Assembly (NCBI GenBank): GCA_002786025.1
Contig: NHNW01000042.1
Span: 310,001 to 374,000 of the forward strand
DNA length: 64,000 nucleotides
Origin: Zasmidium citrigriseum
Lineage: Eukaryota > Ascomycota > Dothideomycetes > Mycosphaerellales > Mycosphaerellaceae
Direction: 5' to 3'
Part shown: positions 11,601-23,405 of the stretch, one piece after another
Numbering within the stretch: the stretch's first letter is position 1
How the letters are laid out: every line of letters begins with the position of its first letter
Translations under genes and position numbers: made by a program
The notes under the pieces: model-generated
Seen by the model: the letters and a program-made list of their open reading frames with translations, nothing else
What the model was told of the DNA's origin: nothing
Database searches by the model: none

Positions 11601-13005
11601 ACGAGTCAGCAAGCAGAAATTGATAGAGATTGGGGAAGAAGACTTACCAGGGGCAGACTTAGTAACAACCACCGTCTGTGGCGGTCCAGCTTTTGAACAG
11701 GTCAGCATGCAGAAAAGCGACGAGATTCGGATAGATGCTTACCAGGAATAGTAGAATAAGAAGTAACGGTCGTTCCTGTTCGGCGTGAGCAAACAGGCAT
11801 GCGGCCAATCTTGCATGCCACTAACCTGGAGCGGTGATGACCTTCGTTGCTGTCGCTGTCTTTGTGTTCCAAACGGTGCTGTACTCGACATCGGTCTCTT
11901 CCGCGGTCGAAACAACGGTCGGTCCGGCGACGGTCTTCCATTGGGTAGCATAATGAGTTATCGTGCTGGCAGGAGAGACAGGGCAAACTGGACCAAAGTT
12001 AATGTAGTTCAAATCGAGCCGGATCATTGCAGGTTTCAATCAGGACTTACCTGGGGCGCTTGGAGACATGGTAACCGTTGGGCCGGCCTTGTAGGAAGTT
12101 ACCGTGCTGGCAGGAGACACTGGGCATACAGGGGCACTTGGCGTGGCGGTCACCGTGTACTCCTTGCCAGACATCGTGGAATAATGGGTAGCGTAGTGAG
12201 TGATGGTGCTGGCAGGTGATACAGGGCAAACTGGAGGAGCGTCAGCTAGTGTGCCGATGGGTTTCCTCAACAACCCAAGGATTCGACTTGGCTGCGGCGA
12301 GTGATCTTCGAAAAGGGCCTTCACCCTTGAACAGCCCAGCGCATCCATCCATTTTCATCTTGTATTGTTGGATCCCATTGGAAGAACGTACCTGGAGCAG
12401 ATGGCGTGGCCGTGACGGTCTGGTTGTTCCAAACGGTGGATGTATATTCATGCGGCTTGCCGCTGATTGTGACGGTCGAAGCGGATGCCGTTACCGTGCT
12501 GGCATTCATCGTGTGATACTCTGTGAGTGTTGAGGCCTTTGCGGAAACAGTAACTAAAAGTAAAGGGTCCAGGGTCAGCAAACATCCCTGACATGTTGTA
12601 GGATGGCTTCTGCCCTTGGCATTACTTACCCGTTTGGGCAGCAGCAGGAATAGTGACTGTCGAAGCCTTTTGAGTCTCGGTGACGGTAGAAACGGCGCAA
12701 GTAGAAGAAGAGCTGTATGGAGTTGGGCTGTATGGTGCTACGGACGAGGACGAAGAGCTCCAGGCGCTCGTTGACTCGTGTCCATATCCAGGTGCTTGTG
12801 GAGCAGAGGACGACTCGTGGCCGTATCCAGGCGCTGCGGGAGCAGAAGACGACTCGTGGCCGTATCCAGGTGCTGCTGGGGCAGAGGAAGATTCACTGCC
12901 ACCATATCCAGGTGGGAAGAGCCCACGCTTCTCGTTACGGCTCCATGGCGATGCGACTGCGGCCGAGGCGTAGAGGGCGCCGACAAGGAATTGAAGCTTG
13001 GCCAT
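8670..13005 (-). CDS. Secreted Thr/Ser/Val-rich repeat protein encoded by 21 serial exons
   Basis: Predicted secreted or wall-associated glycoprotein of 951 residues. Exons (minus strand): 13005-12630, 12553-12392, 12230-12051, 11987-11826, 11775-11743, 11689-11648, 11593-11561, 11406-11305, 11247-11006, 10957-10871, 10809-10712, 10670-10519, 10464-10390, 10337-10263, 10071-9997, 9946-9872, 9765-9691, 9631-9585, 9536-9319, 9268-9041, 8988-8670; the lengths sum to one open frame. MAKLQFLVGALYASAAVAS is a signal peptide. Next come PGYGHESSSAP repeats, then TVT/STV-rich units such as VCPVSPAST and ASASCTPESP (Cys pairs). Thr and Ser are dense enough for heavy O-mannosylation. There is no hydrophobic GPI tail; it ends AKGYGWRS. 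Two introns appear to use GC donors (11005-10958, 9584-9537). An alternative for the first is a GT donor at 11001 with acceptor before 10944. Adhesin or wall protein is inferred from composition only. Confidence 0.75.
9691..10464 (-). repeat. Five 75-base symmetric exons, each one 25-residue repeat
   Basis: Exons 13-17 (10464-10390, 10337-10263, 10071-9997, 9946-9872, 9765-9691) are each exactly 75 bases, begin and end in phase 1, and encode variants of TETxxxVxTxSTKTxAPSTVTSxE. Removing or adding any one keeps the frame, so this looks like exon-plus-intron duplication. Intron lengths between them differ (52, 191, 50, 106), so the copies are not recent. Confidence 0.75.
12770..12915 (-). repeat. 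Four-fold PGYGHESSSAP repeat in exon 1
   Basis: An imperfect 39-base unit encodes PGYGHESSSAPAA and its variants (first copy PGYGGSESSSAPAA, last copy PGYGHESTSA). It sits just after the signal peptide and the KR dibasic site at about residues 26-27. Confidence 0.7.
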
Positions 13006-16000
13006 TGCGGCAAAATTCGGCGTTGATTAAGAAAAAGAAGAAGAATTAGTAGGCTCTTTGCATGCAACGAGTGACGCACCAAAAGAGCGTAAGAAAAAGC
13101 GAGTGTAGAGAGTGGGAAGAAGTCGCAACAAGGTGAGGAGCGAAAAACCTCTGAGGAGCAGATGGAGGAAGAGGAACAGGTGCTTCTACCTACTTGTACT
13201 TTGACTTCAACGGGCAACAGTCGACGCTTGCCTCAGCACGGCAGTGGCGGCACGTTGCTGAGAGGAGGCAGCACGAGTGGGGCGTCTGCATTTGGGGAGG
13301 CAGACAACGAGGTGTTCGTGTTGAGGGAGCGACTTCGTGCGGCCAAGAATAACCGTGATCTGAAGATCTTCATAGCAGCATCTGAGCAGGGCCCGAGCGT
13401 AGAGACAATAGCAGAGCCTGTTCATGTAGCGTAACGGCCCGCCATTCCCAAGGGAGTATCTGCGAGACGCGGTCAGCAGCGGGATTGGCCAGGGAGAGCA
13501 GCAGTTACAGGCACACCGTCGACACGAGCAACACCTCAAACGCACAATAGAGGCTGCTACTGGCATGTCTTGTGGATGGAGGACAGTATAGCATATGCGG
13601 GCGAGATGCAGCAATTCTCGTGGCACAGCTGCAGAGCCAACCACCAGTATAGACCTGCATAAACCATTGCATATCCCCGCCCTATTCCGATCCATAATCC
13701 GGTTGCCGGTCCAGCAGTTTGTCAGCCCCAAACTCGGGCGTGTGGTCGACCAGCGGAAGACGTGCAAGACGTGTCGTCAAAGTCCAGGAGAACAGCCGGG
13801 CTTGGCATTCTGCTCGCTTTGACTTTTGCCGGGCGCAAGCCAACCGCGTGATCTTCACACCACATGCAGGCACCCGCCTGCTTAATCGTCTGACTCTTCC
13901 GACTTCCGCTCTCCCTCCAGCAGCAACATGTTCGTTTTGTTGTTCGGTCGACGGCCCTGCAGCACGTGTCGCGAAAAGGCCGCCTTCGTACCCGGACCAG
14001 CGCGTTGCACAGGTGCGACTCTCTCCCAGCCATCTCCTGCTGCAAGCTCCAGCTCCAGCTGCCGGCCGACGACGATGACGATGAGCACATTTGCGCAGCC
14101 AGGAGCTCGTACGGATGTCGAAGTCATGCGAAGCTCGATCGAGGATGCGCTTGCGGACTGCGTCAAAACCAAGGCGGAGCAGTCGCCGTCGATCAGCATC
14201 ACCCACGCCGGTTGTAAGCTTCGGCCCCTTGGGATGCCCAACGTCCAATCACACCTCCTCCAAGTTTAGAATAATGGAGCCTCACGCCTCGATGCTGTTC
14301 TTCACAGCTCCCCTTTGCACGTCGTTCTTCATCTGGCGCGTTGCACGCGTCGCTGGCGCAAGAACGTCGCATCTTCAACGATTCCCGATCTGGCCGCCGC
14401 ATCTATCTCCGAAGTGGCGGACGAGAAGATCAGGCTGCCTATAGCCATTTTGGCTTCTCGTACTCTGTGGCGCTCCTGATGAACTATATACGCCTTCATC
14501 TCCTCCTGGCTTCCTGCCTTATTTACGCCCGCGGCGCACGTTGCGAAGGTTATGCGGCTGCGGCGTTCACTATGACACGATGGCTGTGTTTCATCATGCT
14601 CCATCGGCAAACCGCAGCAACGTGGTCCCGATGCTCTGCCCGATGGCTCTTTTGTGCAAAGGAAGGAGCCACTTCCATCATGGCAGATGAAGAGGTTGCA
14701 ACCGTCCTTCAGTCTCTGATGAACATGTGGCGAATTGTTCAGTACTCGCCATCTGGTCTCCTGGAAGCGAGCGTGGCACGACAGCACAAGCACACCATAG
14801 ACAGCTGCGCAACACGGCACGCGAGTCACACATAGCAAAGTGGAGTGCATATCCGAAGGGGCCCTTGTATATGGCCACTTCTCTCTCTTTTCATCACCGC
14901 CAACGCATACGAGCACACACCGTTCTGTACAGGCCTTGCCTTGTAAAGCTGATCGGCTCGACTGCAGGTACTTGCCAGCTACAACAGCTTCCAGTCAGGC
15001 ATGGTCAGCACTCTTTTGCGGTTCCTGCTTCAGGCGAACACAGCGCAACGCATCATGTATTGACAACCCACGACCGACTTTCCCCTCACCTGACACATCA
15101 GTCACGGCATCCACGAACCAAGGTATCCTCCGTTTGACATATTTCCAGTGGCTGGCATACGCATTTTCGAACACGAGGTCACTGGACACAGTCCCCGCAA
15201 AGAATCTGGACACGAACCCATTCCATGGACACGTGTGCGCCACAGTTGTACAACAACGTGCTGGGACCTAGCTGACCATGCACTTGGGATGCCTGAATGC
15301 CTGAATGGCCGCGTTGACCAGTCGACAGTATCGAAAGGAGTCAGTGGCTCATGTGCCCCTCCATTTTCACAAACTTCAATCTACGTACATACCAAAGCTG
15401 CGTCATCGGAAGGCCTCTGCATCTCGAGCTCATTGCATGCGGTTGAGCATCTCACCGCATGATTGGAGTGCGTTGTCTCTCAGCCATCTGTAGAGACCCG
15501 GTCAGGTCAGCGTACACACAACACTCATGGTCACATCCGCGAAAACAGGACGTCCAGAGTTCGAGGCAACACATGGACACCGGCACCATTGCCTCAAACT
15601 CCTGACGCCATCCTGGCACAGGAACATCACTTGGACCTCTCCAGTCTTCTACAAGTGCTTCTCGATCAGAGCTGTTGCTCGCACAAGTCGGTCATTGAAC
15701 GATCGAGAAGCCTTGACTGCAGCGCCCGCTCCGATTCGAAACCAGTCCAGTCCGATATCCTCTCAAGCTTGAAACGTGTTCAACGACGGCCATTGTATCC
15801 CCGTCGGCAGCCTGCCAACTATGCCACGCGTGGGCTTTGCCACATGCCAGAACCTGTCGTGACTGTCGGGGATAGACATCATGGTCGAACTGCGTTACGT
15901 CAATCTTCGGTCTACGCCTTCGGCATGTCTACTAGAAGGCTTCCATACGAGTACGTTCTTCTAAGACATTCCCTACTCCACCTCTATCTCCGCGGTGCTT

Positions 16001-16178
16001 CGCCAGGCTATGCCAACAACTGTCAGATCAGGCAGCTGACTTCCAAACCCTCCTTTGGAGATGGGCATACCACAATCATTTGGACGTACGACGCCTCTTC
16101 CGCATGTGTCAGGTCACAGGTGTTTCTACAGGCTTGAAAATCGATTGAGTGAAACATGTACGATTTCTATCTACCTTC
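13006..16178. other. 3.2 kb without a convincing gene
   Basis: Many short ORFs overlap on both strands, with none showing a family motif, coherent codon use or good intron joins. The longest (15463-16137 plus, 13207-13767 minus) look random. The first few hundred bases are the promoter and leader of the exon-array gene. Confidence 0.5.
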
Positions 16179-18690
16179 CTACCAGGCCTCAGATTTCACA
16201 TTTCCGACCGGAACAAATGCCGGCGCTTCATCATCGTCATCGTCCGTCTCAGAGTCGGGAACGTCCTCGCCCTTCTGCCGACCACGGTCTCTCGCAGCCT
16301 TCTGGCGCTGCTTGGCCTCTCGAGCGGCACGGGAGGCCTCATCGGCAGAGAGCGGCTCAAAGTGACCGAACTGGCTGTCGCGGCCGAGCAGGTGACGGGG
16401 GATGTACTCGTCGTCAAGAACCAGTGGCGGGACCCTAAGTGACGGTAGTGAGCTTCTTGGAGTCGCAGAAGTTGAAGTAGTCGACGAATCCAGCGCCTTG
16501 CTTGTCGATACCGTTCGCAGACTTCGCATTGAATGGACCTCTGCAGTTGCCACCGATGTCCCATCGAATGTGCTTTGCACGAGTCTCGCCGAGGGTCAGG
16601 CGGTTGATCATGAAGCCAACTTCAGCAGCTCCCTTGCGGTCCACGGCGAGCGCTTCTTGCATGGCGAGATCGGAATGGTCATGAGCTTCTCTTGACCTTG
16701 ACCGCCATCGACTGTCATATGCTGCGTGCTCAGGCTGCTGTCATGAGCCATGCCTTCTTGAAACTTGCTGGAGTACAAGTGCTTGATCTCCTTGTTGTAG
16801 GCCACCGGAATGCGACCGTTTTCGTACTTTAGGGCCTGGGAGTGCTCGTGCAACAGAGGGAATATGTGCTCGAGGAAGAAGCAGCAATGCTCGACCACAA
16901 CTGTGGAGCCTGTGTTCGGATTGTCACGCCGAGTGCCATTCACCATGAAGCATTGGACATGGAGAGCGTCTTCGGCACGGTTCTCTGCAGGTATGCCCAG
17001 GTCGACAAGGATATTGGTCAGAGTAGCAGATAAACCCTCTCGCGGATTCTCGAGGCCGCCGCACATGTCAACTTGAGGTCATATGCACGAGTGCTGGCGC
17101 ATCCCGTGATCGCCGCGTGCATGTGATTCTGCTGCCAGAGGTACGTGATGCCTTTGGAGCCATACGTCTCGAGACGTACCGGGATGGAAATGTCTCGGCG
17201 ACGATGGAATGGCGAGTGCTGGATGTTGCCAGAAGCACAGGTATTCGTCGGGGTGAGCTGCTTCTTGGTGTCTCTCAGGAGAACAACGCCGACGACGACC
17301 TTCACACTCCAAGCGTCTTCGAGCATTGCAATGTACAAGTTCAGCTCGTACTCCTTGGCAGCTTCATCGACGAGGATCAGAACACCCTTGCACTTGGTGT
17401 CGTATTTGCCTTGAGCCCAGTGCTTACGGAAGCCTGGAGCACGTGCATTGGTGGTGGTTGCGCTGACGATGCGGGTGTGGGCAATCTTCCAGCTCATGCA
17501 GGCGTTGTAGCACTGCTTAAGGCGGGTACGCTGGAATATGTCGTCCATGTCGAGTTTGTCATCCTTCAACAACGCCAGGTAATATCTCAACTCGAGCCAC
17601 GTGTCGAACTCTGCGGTCTCCTTGCTCTCGCCAGACTCGGGGTCTTTGTAGCTGTAGCGCTGAAAGAGCCTGTCAACAAAGGTGACCTTCTCAGGAGTCA
17701 GCGTCACGCTTCACATGAGCCTGGAATCCAAGGTCACGGGCTCCAGCACCGCGGTCCCGCTTCTGCGACAGGCCCTCCAAGGCACTGTCAAACTCGATGA
17801 GACGGCTCTGAGGCGGAGGCGGGAGCTGATCGCCGCCAGGGTCTACTGTTGCAAGGCCATGATTAACACTGCTCGTTTACAGGACTGCATGCTGGAGATC
17901 GGGGGCAGCTTTGGAAAGCTTCGAGGCAAAATCGTCCACGTTGTTGTTGGCAGGTGCCAGGCAAAGGACATTTGAGGCCCATGCACTCGAATGCGATGGC
18001 GATGGCTTGTTGTAGCAGAGTCTTGCCAGTGCCTGCGAATTCGAGGAAGGCAGCCAGAGCGCCGGAGGCTTTGCGCAGGGACTCCAATGCGCTGCGCTGC
18101 TCAGGAGTCCAGTCTCGCCAAGCGAGAAGGGCCTTGAAAGCCTCCTCTGCGCATTCTCGCTCGGCGTCTTGCCGGTGCGCTGGCAGATATGAGATCCAGT
18201 CTGTGAACATGTCGGCCCTGGTGAGTCGGCTATGGTCCTGGTTGACGATGAGTTCTTGGCATGTAGTAGGCGCTCAGCAGTCACGAGCTGGCTGGAGTAT
18301 GTCGTCGCTCTGTTCTCGACTTCGGCTTGCATGGTGAAGGGACCTTGCAAGTACGACTGCCAAGCTCAGTGATAGGGAAGGCGTCTTTGCCAACTTTGCG
18401 ATCGGCAGCGTGGGAGTCGACAATGATGACAGCGTCAGGCGCCGGTATACGACACAGTCCTTCCGACACAAAACCGCCCGACGTGCGCTTGAAGTCCGTG
18501 CCCTCCTTGGGTAGGATGAGATACATCAGCTTCACTGCATTGCATCGACGCCGGGGATGTAGGGACCGGGGCCGGATACCCTTCTTGAGTTGTGGGCTTG
18601 TCGCTCCTCTTGGCCGTCTCCCGTCTTGCGGAAAACCTCCTCTTCCCCGCCGCTTCTTGGTGTCGGACCTCCATTGCATATGCTGCATCT
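16179..18690 (-). pseudogene. Frameshifted UPF1-like SF1 helicase
   Basis: The order of superfamily 1B helicase motifs is readable on the minus strand but spread over frames. Walker A is EFAGTGKTLL (about 18019-18042), followed after a frame change by LCLAPANNNVDD (motif Ia). Motif II ILVDEAAKEYEL is at about 17360; motif III region DTKKQLTPTN at about 17250; VDGGQGQE (motif V) at about 16690-16712; and, after another shift, RLTLGETRAKH (motif VI-like) at about 16570-16602. The C-terminus is acidic (SETDDDDDEAPAF) and ends at 16179. At least four changes of frame lack credible splice sites (for example near 18340, 18210, 17970 and 16665). In a living helicase these motifs unwind nucleic acid using ATP; here the product is probably dead. 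Similar families are often dispersed in fungal accessory regions (general knowledge). Confidence 0.65.
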
Positions 18691-18699
18691 CCTACTCTC

Positions 18700-20290
18700 T
18701 CAATTCGTCCATGCTATCGAATATGAAGTTGACTGCTCTGAGACGGCCTCTTGTTCTCGAGATGGAGTGTGCATCTTGCCTTCGGAATCGCTCTCGACCT
18801 CACCCTTGCGAAGAGGACAGGGCAGTGTTGTGCGAGCTTTCGTGTGGTATGGCTGTACCGGTTGGCGTATTGGAGAATTTCGAGCATGCACCAAGAGACT
18901 GGGCTAATGTTGCGTGCCAAAGCTGCTCGAAATGTTGCTTGTTTGACGGAGATCGGGAGCTCTTGACTTGAACGGAGTCAGGCAGAACTCGAGTGACAAC
19001 AGGGGAGGCCATGTCGTCTGACGAGAGGAGAATCGCGGCGGCTAGTTCGGTGGTCGCCGGGCGACAAGGTCCATTGAGGGGTTGATGCATGTTCGTGATG
19101 CTCGAGGAGAAGGAGAGGAGGTGTTGTCGTCTTGCTGAGGATCGCACTGGCATCTCATGTCTCTTCCCCTTGGACCATCCCCGACCTACCACTGCTTGAC
19201 CTGGTTGCTCGCTCGCTCTTTCTCGCTTGATTGGAGACAGTCTCCATCGACCTGATCTGCGCTCGATCATTTGTTGCTTGTGTGCCTGTCCTTCGCCCTG
19301 CTCTTTCTCATAAATGGCATGAACATCTGCCTTTAGTAAGTTCTTCGAAGCTGACGAAGAGTCTCGAGTTGGACTTGTCTCCGCTGACCGGCTTCGAGTG
19401 GCTTCGAGTGGCGAATTGTCGACATATTCGGTCCTCGTCGTTAAGTAACACCGAAATCTTGCCATCGACAGATCTCTTGGTATGGTCGATGGTGATGAAG
19501 ATGGAGAGCGCCGGCGAGTTTAAGGCATAGGCTATGCTGACGCAAGACTTGAAAAGAGCACCTGCCTGCTAAAGTTGCGATCCAGGGAATGGAGAGCAGG
19601 TCAAAGTTGACTGACGAGTTTGAGGAGCAGCTCATGAGGAGCAGTATCGAGTCTGGTACTTGTCGGGCTCAAGACGGAAGTTACTCCGGCTTGCAGACCA
19701 ATGTTTTTGGTTTTGAAGACGTTCGGCAGCTTTCTTGAGGCTTGAGTTGAAGAAAGCATCGGCTTGTCAAGGCGCAGTGTCGAATGGTATCTTGATGCCA
19801 GTGTTGAATGGAGCAACCAGAGCACTGCACTTCCAGAACCGCGGACCAGCATGCCTTTCGGTGGTGGATGTTGTGAGAGTCTTCCGACATTCACGGGTTG
19901 GTGAGATCCAGGATCTCGGTGTGGAAAAGATATTTCCCCGCTTTGAGGCGAGGCAGGCACCTGCACTAAGCAAGACCTGATGATGGTGGAGTAAGATGCA
20001 GAGCGTCAGCGGAGCCTCCGCATCTGTTTGTCAAAGCACGCGGCCGAGTGGTGTCTGGCTGTATTGCGATGTCAGCTGAGACGGAGTTGCTGGCAGGTCA
20101 AGCATGATGGTGTACCTTGAAGCGCATGGTGCGATCGACAGGCCAGCACCGATGCAACGCCAGAGTCGCGGACCAGCGTGCCTTTCGGCTGTGTGAGCTC
20201 CTTGCGAAACCCACGGGTGGTATGATCAGGAGATCATGGATGATTGAATCAACCCCCGCTAGGCGAGGCGGCCAGCTTGCGCGAAACAAG
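18700..20290 (-). pseudogene. Decayed 5' continuation of the helicase relic, with a partial duplicate
   Basis: Upstream of the helicase motifs, protein-like minus-strand stretches continue in shifting frames, such as NVFKTKNIGLQAGVTSVL (about 19720) and KPVSGDKSNSRLFVSFEELT (about 19340-19390). No start or clean exon structure can be drawn. A diverged duplicate of the segment near 19,840 lies near 20,170. Whether this belongs to the same gene as 16179-18690 is inference from strand and adjacency. Confidence 0.35.
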
Positions 20291-20732
20291 CGACAAGAGA
20301 GAAAAGAAGGAGAAGTTGCAGAAACTCAGCTCGAGCTTAAGAATTTCTGTGGCGGCCCGTGCTTCCCGCTACCGGCTTGGCGAACATGTGAAAGTGGTCG
20401 TCTGAGGCACACACGTGATGCAGCGAAATTCGGAGCAGCTACTCGCTGCGTAGCCTTTGATCAGGAAATTATACTCTGTGGAATCGTCGCTTCGATCACC
20501 AGCATCTCCGCAAATCTACGATTGCCAGGTGCACTAACCGAGCAAAACAGCTATTGTCACCGCCGGAGGGAACGAGGGATTGTGGAAAGGAAGAGAATTC
20601 TGATAATTGAAAACTTGAGAGCTTACTGAGTCCTCGTCTATTGTAAAATCAGGGTTTAACCCTCTGATGTAGTACATCATGCAGTGATTAGTCCCACGAA
20701 GCTCCGACCTCGCCACAGAGCAGCGTCAGCCG

Positions 20733-22205
20733 TCAAAGCCAGGCCCGAATGTCAACACCTCCCTCCTCCTCGTCAGCAAAGACGCCGCATTCATTTTCAA
20801 TATCTTCCTCAAGAGCACTGCTGATATGATTTCCGTTCATATCGTCTCGCTCGCTTCTTAAACCATCGACGTCTCTCTGTCGAGCCACTTCATCTGCTCC
20901 ATCCGCATGATCTTGCGACCTTGTCCACTGAACGCCCGTCACATGTACAGAGTTTGGATGATTGAAAGGTTCGAATACCTTCTCGATCATATACTTCGTC
21001 AAAGCCGGTGAAAGGTCGTCGAGACAGGACATCACCACGCGGACGTGGCCAGGCCTCGCCATTAGCTGTAGCGGTATCAAGTCAACATCAAAAGTCTTGA
21101 GCGTTTGATAATCGGTCATAGATATCTTCCCGGACTGCTCGACCATCTTGGGAACCGTTTGCCTCAAGGCTCTGTCGATGCTGTCTTTGGATGTGGTCAA
21201 TCGACTTCTACCAAACAGAGTCTCACCATCGTCAAACATGATGAGCTGCGTGTCTCGAAGGCTGAGCCTCTGGCTGCAGATCCAGTCATTGAGAGCTGGA
21301 AGCGTGCAGACGGCGATATCAACTTGACGGTACCGAAGGAAGCAGCGACCATTGTGCTCTGAGATAAAATCCCATCGCTTCTGCTTGTCTTGAATTTTAC
21401 GGTAAACCTTTACGTGAACTTCCATGCGGCCGCTAGCAGCAAGTTTCTTCATAGCGCGGCAAGTTCGATCAGCACAGACGTCTGTCGGAGTGATGATGAT
21501 GACAACAGGAGAAGCTGCAGAACCATCAGTTCGGGGAGAGTATTCGCCAAACTTAGCATGCGTGGATCTCGCCTTTCGATCTTCCGAGGCGATTCGCTCA
21601 TTCGCTTCAATGGCAGTGCTGAGAGCAATGACTAGAAGCAATGTCGATTTGCCAGACTTCGGTGGGCCTTGAATGAGTAGATCTTGGATTTCCCCAAGGG
21701 ACAGGAGCTCAGAAAAGCTTTTTAAGACAATTGCTTGAAAAGATGAGGGCACAGACATGCCTCTGGATTGCACCGCACCCACAACTGACAGGTGAACGTA
21801 TGAGAGCCAGGTGATTCTGACGAGTGTGGACGCAAAATCACGTACCACTTCGCAGACATCCCGCAAGCCGCTCGTATTGAACTCGCCGAGGCACTCTGCG
21901 TAATGACCAGGAGGCATCATGTTAAGCCACTCGAGCAACCCGGCGTCTGTCTTCGCCTCCAAGGATCTGGCCCACCAATTCCAAAGTTCTTCCTGTTGAC
22001 CGCTCATGTACACGACGACATTTCCAACACCACGCTGTGGTGGCCCTCTGCCTCCATTGTTTGCAGGGCATGGACCTGACTGGCGGACATCCAGCTGATG
22101 AGATGAAGACTTCGCTTGGGTTTCAGCTGCGAACAGAACCGCACGAGGGTAATGAGCTGGTATTCTCTCCGGATAAGACATGGCAGCGATGTTGGAGATG
22201 TGCAC
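20733..22205 (-). CDS. DEAD-box-like ATPase with altered motif II and no second RecA domain
   Basis: Single open frame of 490 residues. A P-loop is present as LLIQGPPKSGKST (residues about 176-188), preceded by a Q-motif-like stretch (SVPSSFQAIVLKSF). VVIIITPTDVC (about 234-244) fits motif Ia and VAVCTLPALNDWI-like sequence (about 297-309) fits motif Ib. Motif II is LIMFDDGETLF (about 321-331): Asp-Asp-Gly-Glu instead of Asp-Glu-Ala-Asp. VVMSCLDDLSPALTKYM resembles the motif III region. The protein then ends in an acidic tail (EEDIENECGVFADEEEGG), so the usual C-terminal RecA2 domain is missing. Another in-frame ATG lies at codon 9, so the start is uncertain. It sits beside the SF1 helicase relic in a gene-poor, accessory-looking stretch. 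RNA-helicase activity is doubtful; a P-loop binding role is possible. Confidence 0.6.
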   Translation of the reverse strand: MHISNIAAMSYPERIPAHYPRAVLFAAETQAKSSSHQLDVRQSGPCPANNGGRGPPQRGVGNVVVYMSGQQEELWNWWARSLEAKTDAGLLEWLNMMPPGHYAECLGEFNTSGLRDVCEVVRDFASTLVRITWLSYVHLSVVGAVQSRGMSVPSSFQAIVLKSFSELLSLGEIQDLLIQGPPKSGKSTLLLVIALSTAIEANERIASEDRKARSTHAKFGEYSPRTDGSAASPVVIIITPTDVCADRTCRAMKKLAASGRMEVHVKVYRKIQDKQKRWDFISEHNGRCFLRYRQVDIAVCTLPALNDWICSQRLSLRDTQLIMFDDGETLFGRSRLTTSKDSIDRALRQTVPKMVEQSGKISMTDYQTLKTFDVDLIPLQLMARPGHVRVVMSCLDDLSPALTKYMIEKVFEPFNHPNSVHVTGVQWTRSQDHADGADEVARQRDVDGLRSERDDMNGNHISSALEEDIENECGVFADEEEGGVDIRAWL

Positions 22206-23405
22206 AGTGCCTCAGTTCCGTCTCTTGCTTTGGGGATTGACAAAAGGACAAAAGAAACAGAGCAATCACCTACCGACACGCCTCAATGTCGGCGTTTGCA
22301 GGGAAGGAACAAGATGTGGTTTGTGTATAAGAGACGCTTCTATGCGTTTCCCACGGGGTCGCTCTCCGACCAGCTCAACGAGTGTGTGTGTGCATGTGAA
22401 AGAAAAAAGACAGTTTGTGTGGCATCCACGCTTCAATGCGTGATTGCAGGGGATTGGTAGCACCAATGATTCCAGTAGCCTTGGTCGTAGAACGGCGGGC
22501 AGGGTGAAAGGGTTGGAGATGTGTTCGCAAAGGTAAGGCGCCAAATGCTCGCTGAGCGACGTGCGACCTGGTGGAGGCGAGTGGGGCCTCTGCGAGCTTG
22601 TCGAGCTCTGCCAAATGAGCGTCCGTGTCGTATTTCGAGGCCGCCAGAGATCTTGGTGGCACCAAGCGGAGGGGCATCCGTGATGTTGTCAATGTCTCGA
22701 GGGAGTAGAAGAGGAGAAGCAGCAGAGAGCGAAACAAAGTGGGCGGCGGTTCTGAGGCCCGTGCTGTGCGGCCCGCCGATCGGCGAACGATTGCGAACCT
22801 CCGACCTCACCCCTTTCTTTCCACGCAAAACGCTCCTGCTTCCTCCATTTCGACCTCCAGCATAACGAACGCATCGACGTGCTCTCACTTGAGGCCACAT
22901 GATTCATCAGATCACGGATACGGCACATCAAGCGAGCGTCTTCGACCCGACCTGCTACACATCTGCTCGGCTTCGCGCGCTCGTCCTAGCGACTCGATTG
23001 AGTCTCATGCTCTTCGATCTACCACTGTGTGATGGACGCGGTCAACCAGGCAGGAATCCTCTTGCTCTGCGAACTTCATCGCTCAATCGAGACGAGGCAC
23101 ACGTCGTTGCCTTGCGTTGCCTAGACGTGTTCAGATTGATTGCAAAGACAAGCTAGCAGAACACAGATGAGATGAAACGGGGAGCTTCTAGTGTCAAATG
23201 ACTGCATTTTCAGTCGAGGTTCAGACTGAACGTACCGTTCATCTGCTCACCTTAAATCCTCACACGTCTACCTTCCAGCTCAAGATCCCCACGAAAGGAA
23301 GATACCGGACGCTAACCTGCCGGACATCAGGCCCTACAAAATCATTATGGAGATATGAAAGGCGCAGCTGTGTTCTCAACTGTATCTCTCGCCATCCACA
23401 CCGGA
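22206..23405. other. Spacer, no gene seen
   Basis: 1.2 kb upstream of the DEAD-like gene and downstream of the SDR gene. ORFs of up to 155 codons on both strands overlap one another and show no motif. Confidence 0.5.

Noticed and set aside
13207..13767. 186-codon minus-strand ORF rich in Cys and Arg
   Set aside because: Lies in the promoter side of the exon-array gene, no motif, overlapping ORFs on both strands.
15463..16137. 224-codon plus-strand ORF
   Set aside because: No recognisable domain or splice context; composition like a random frame.
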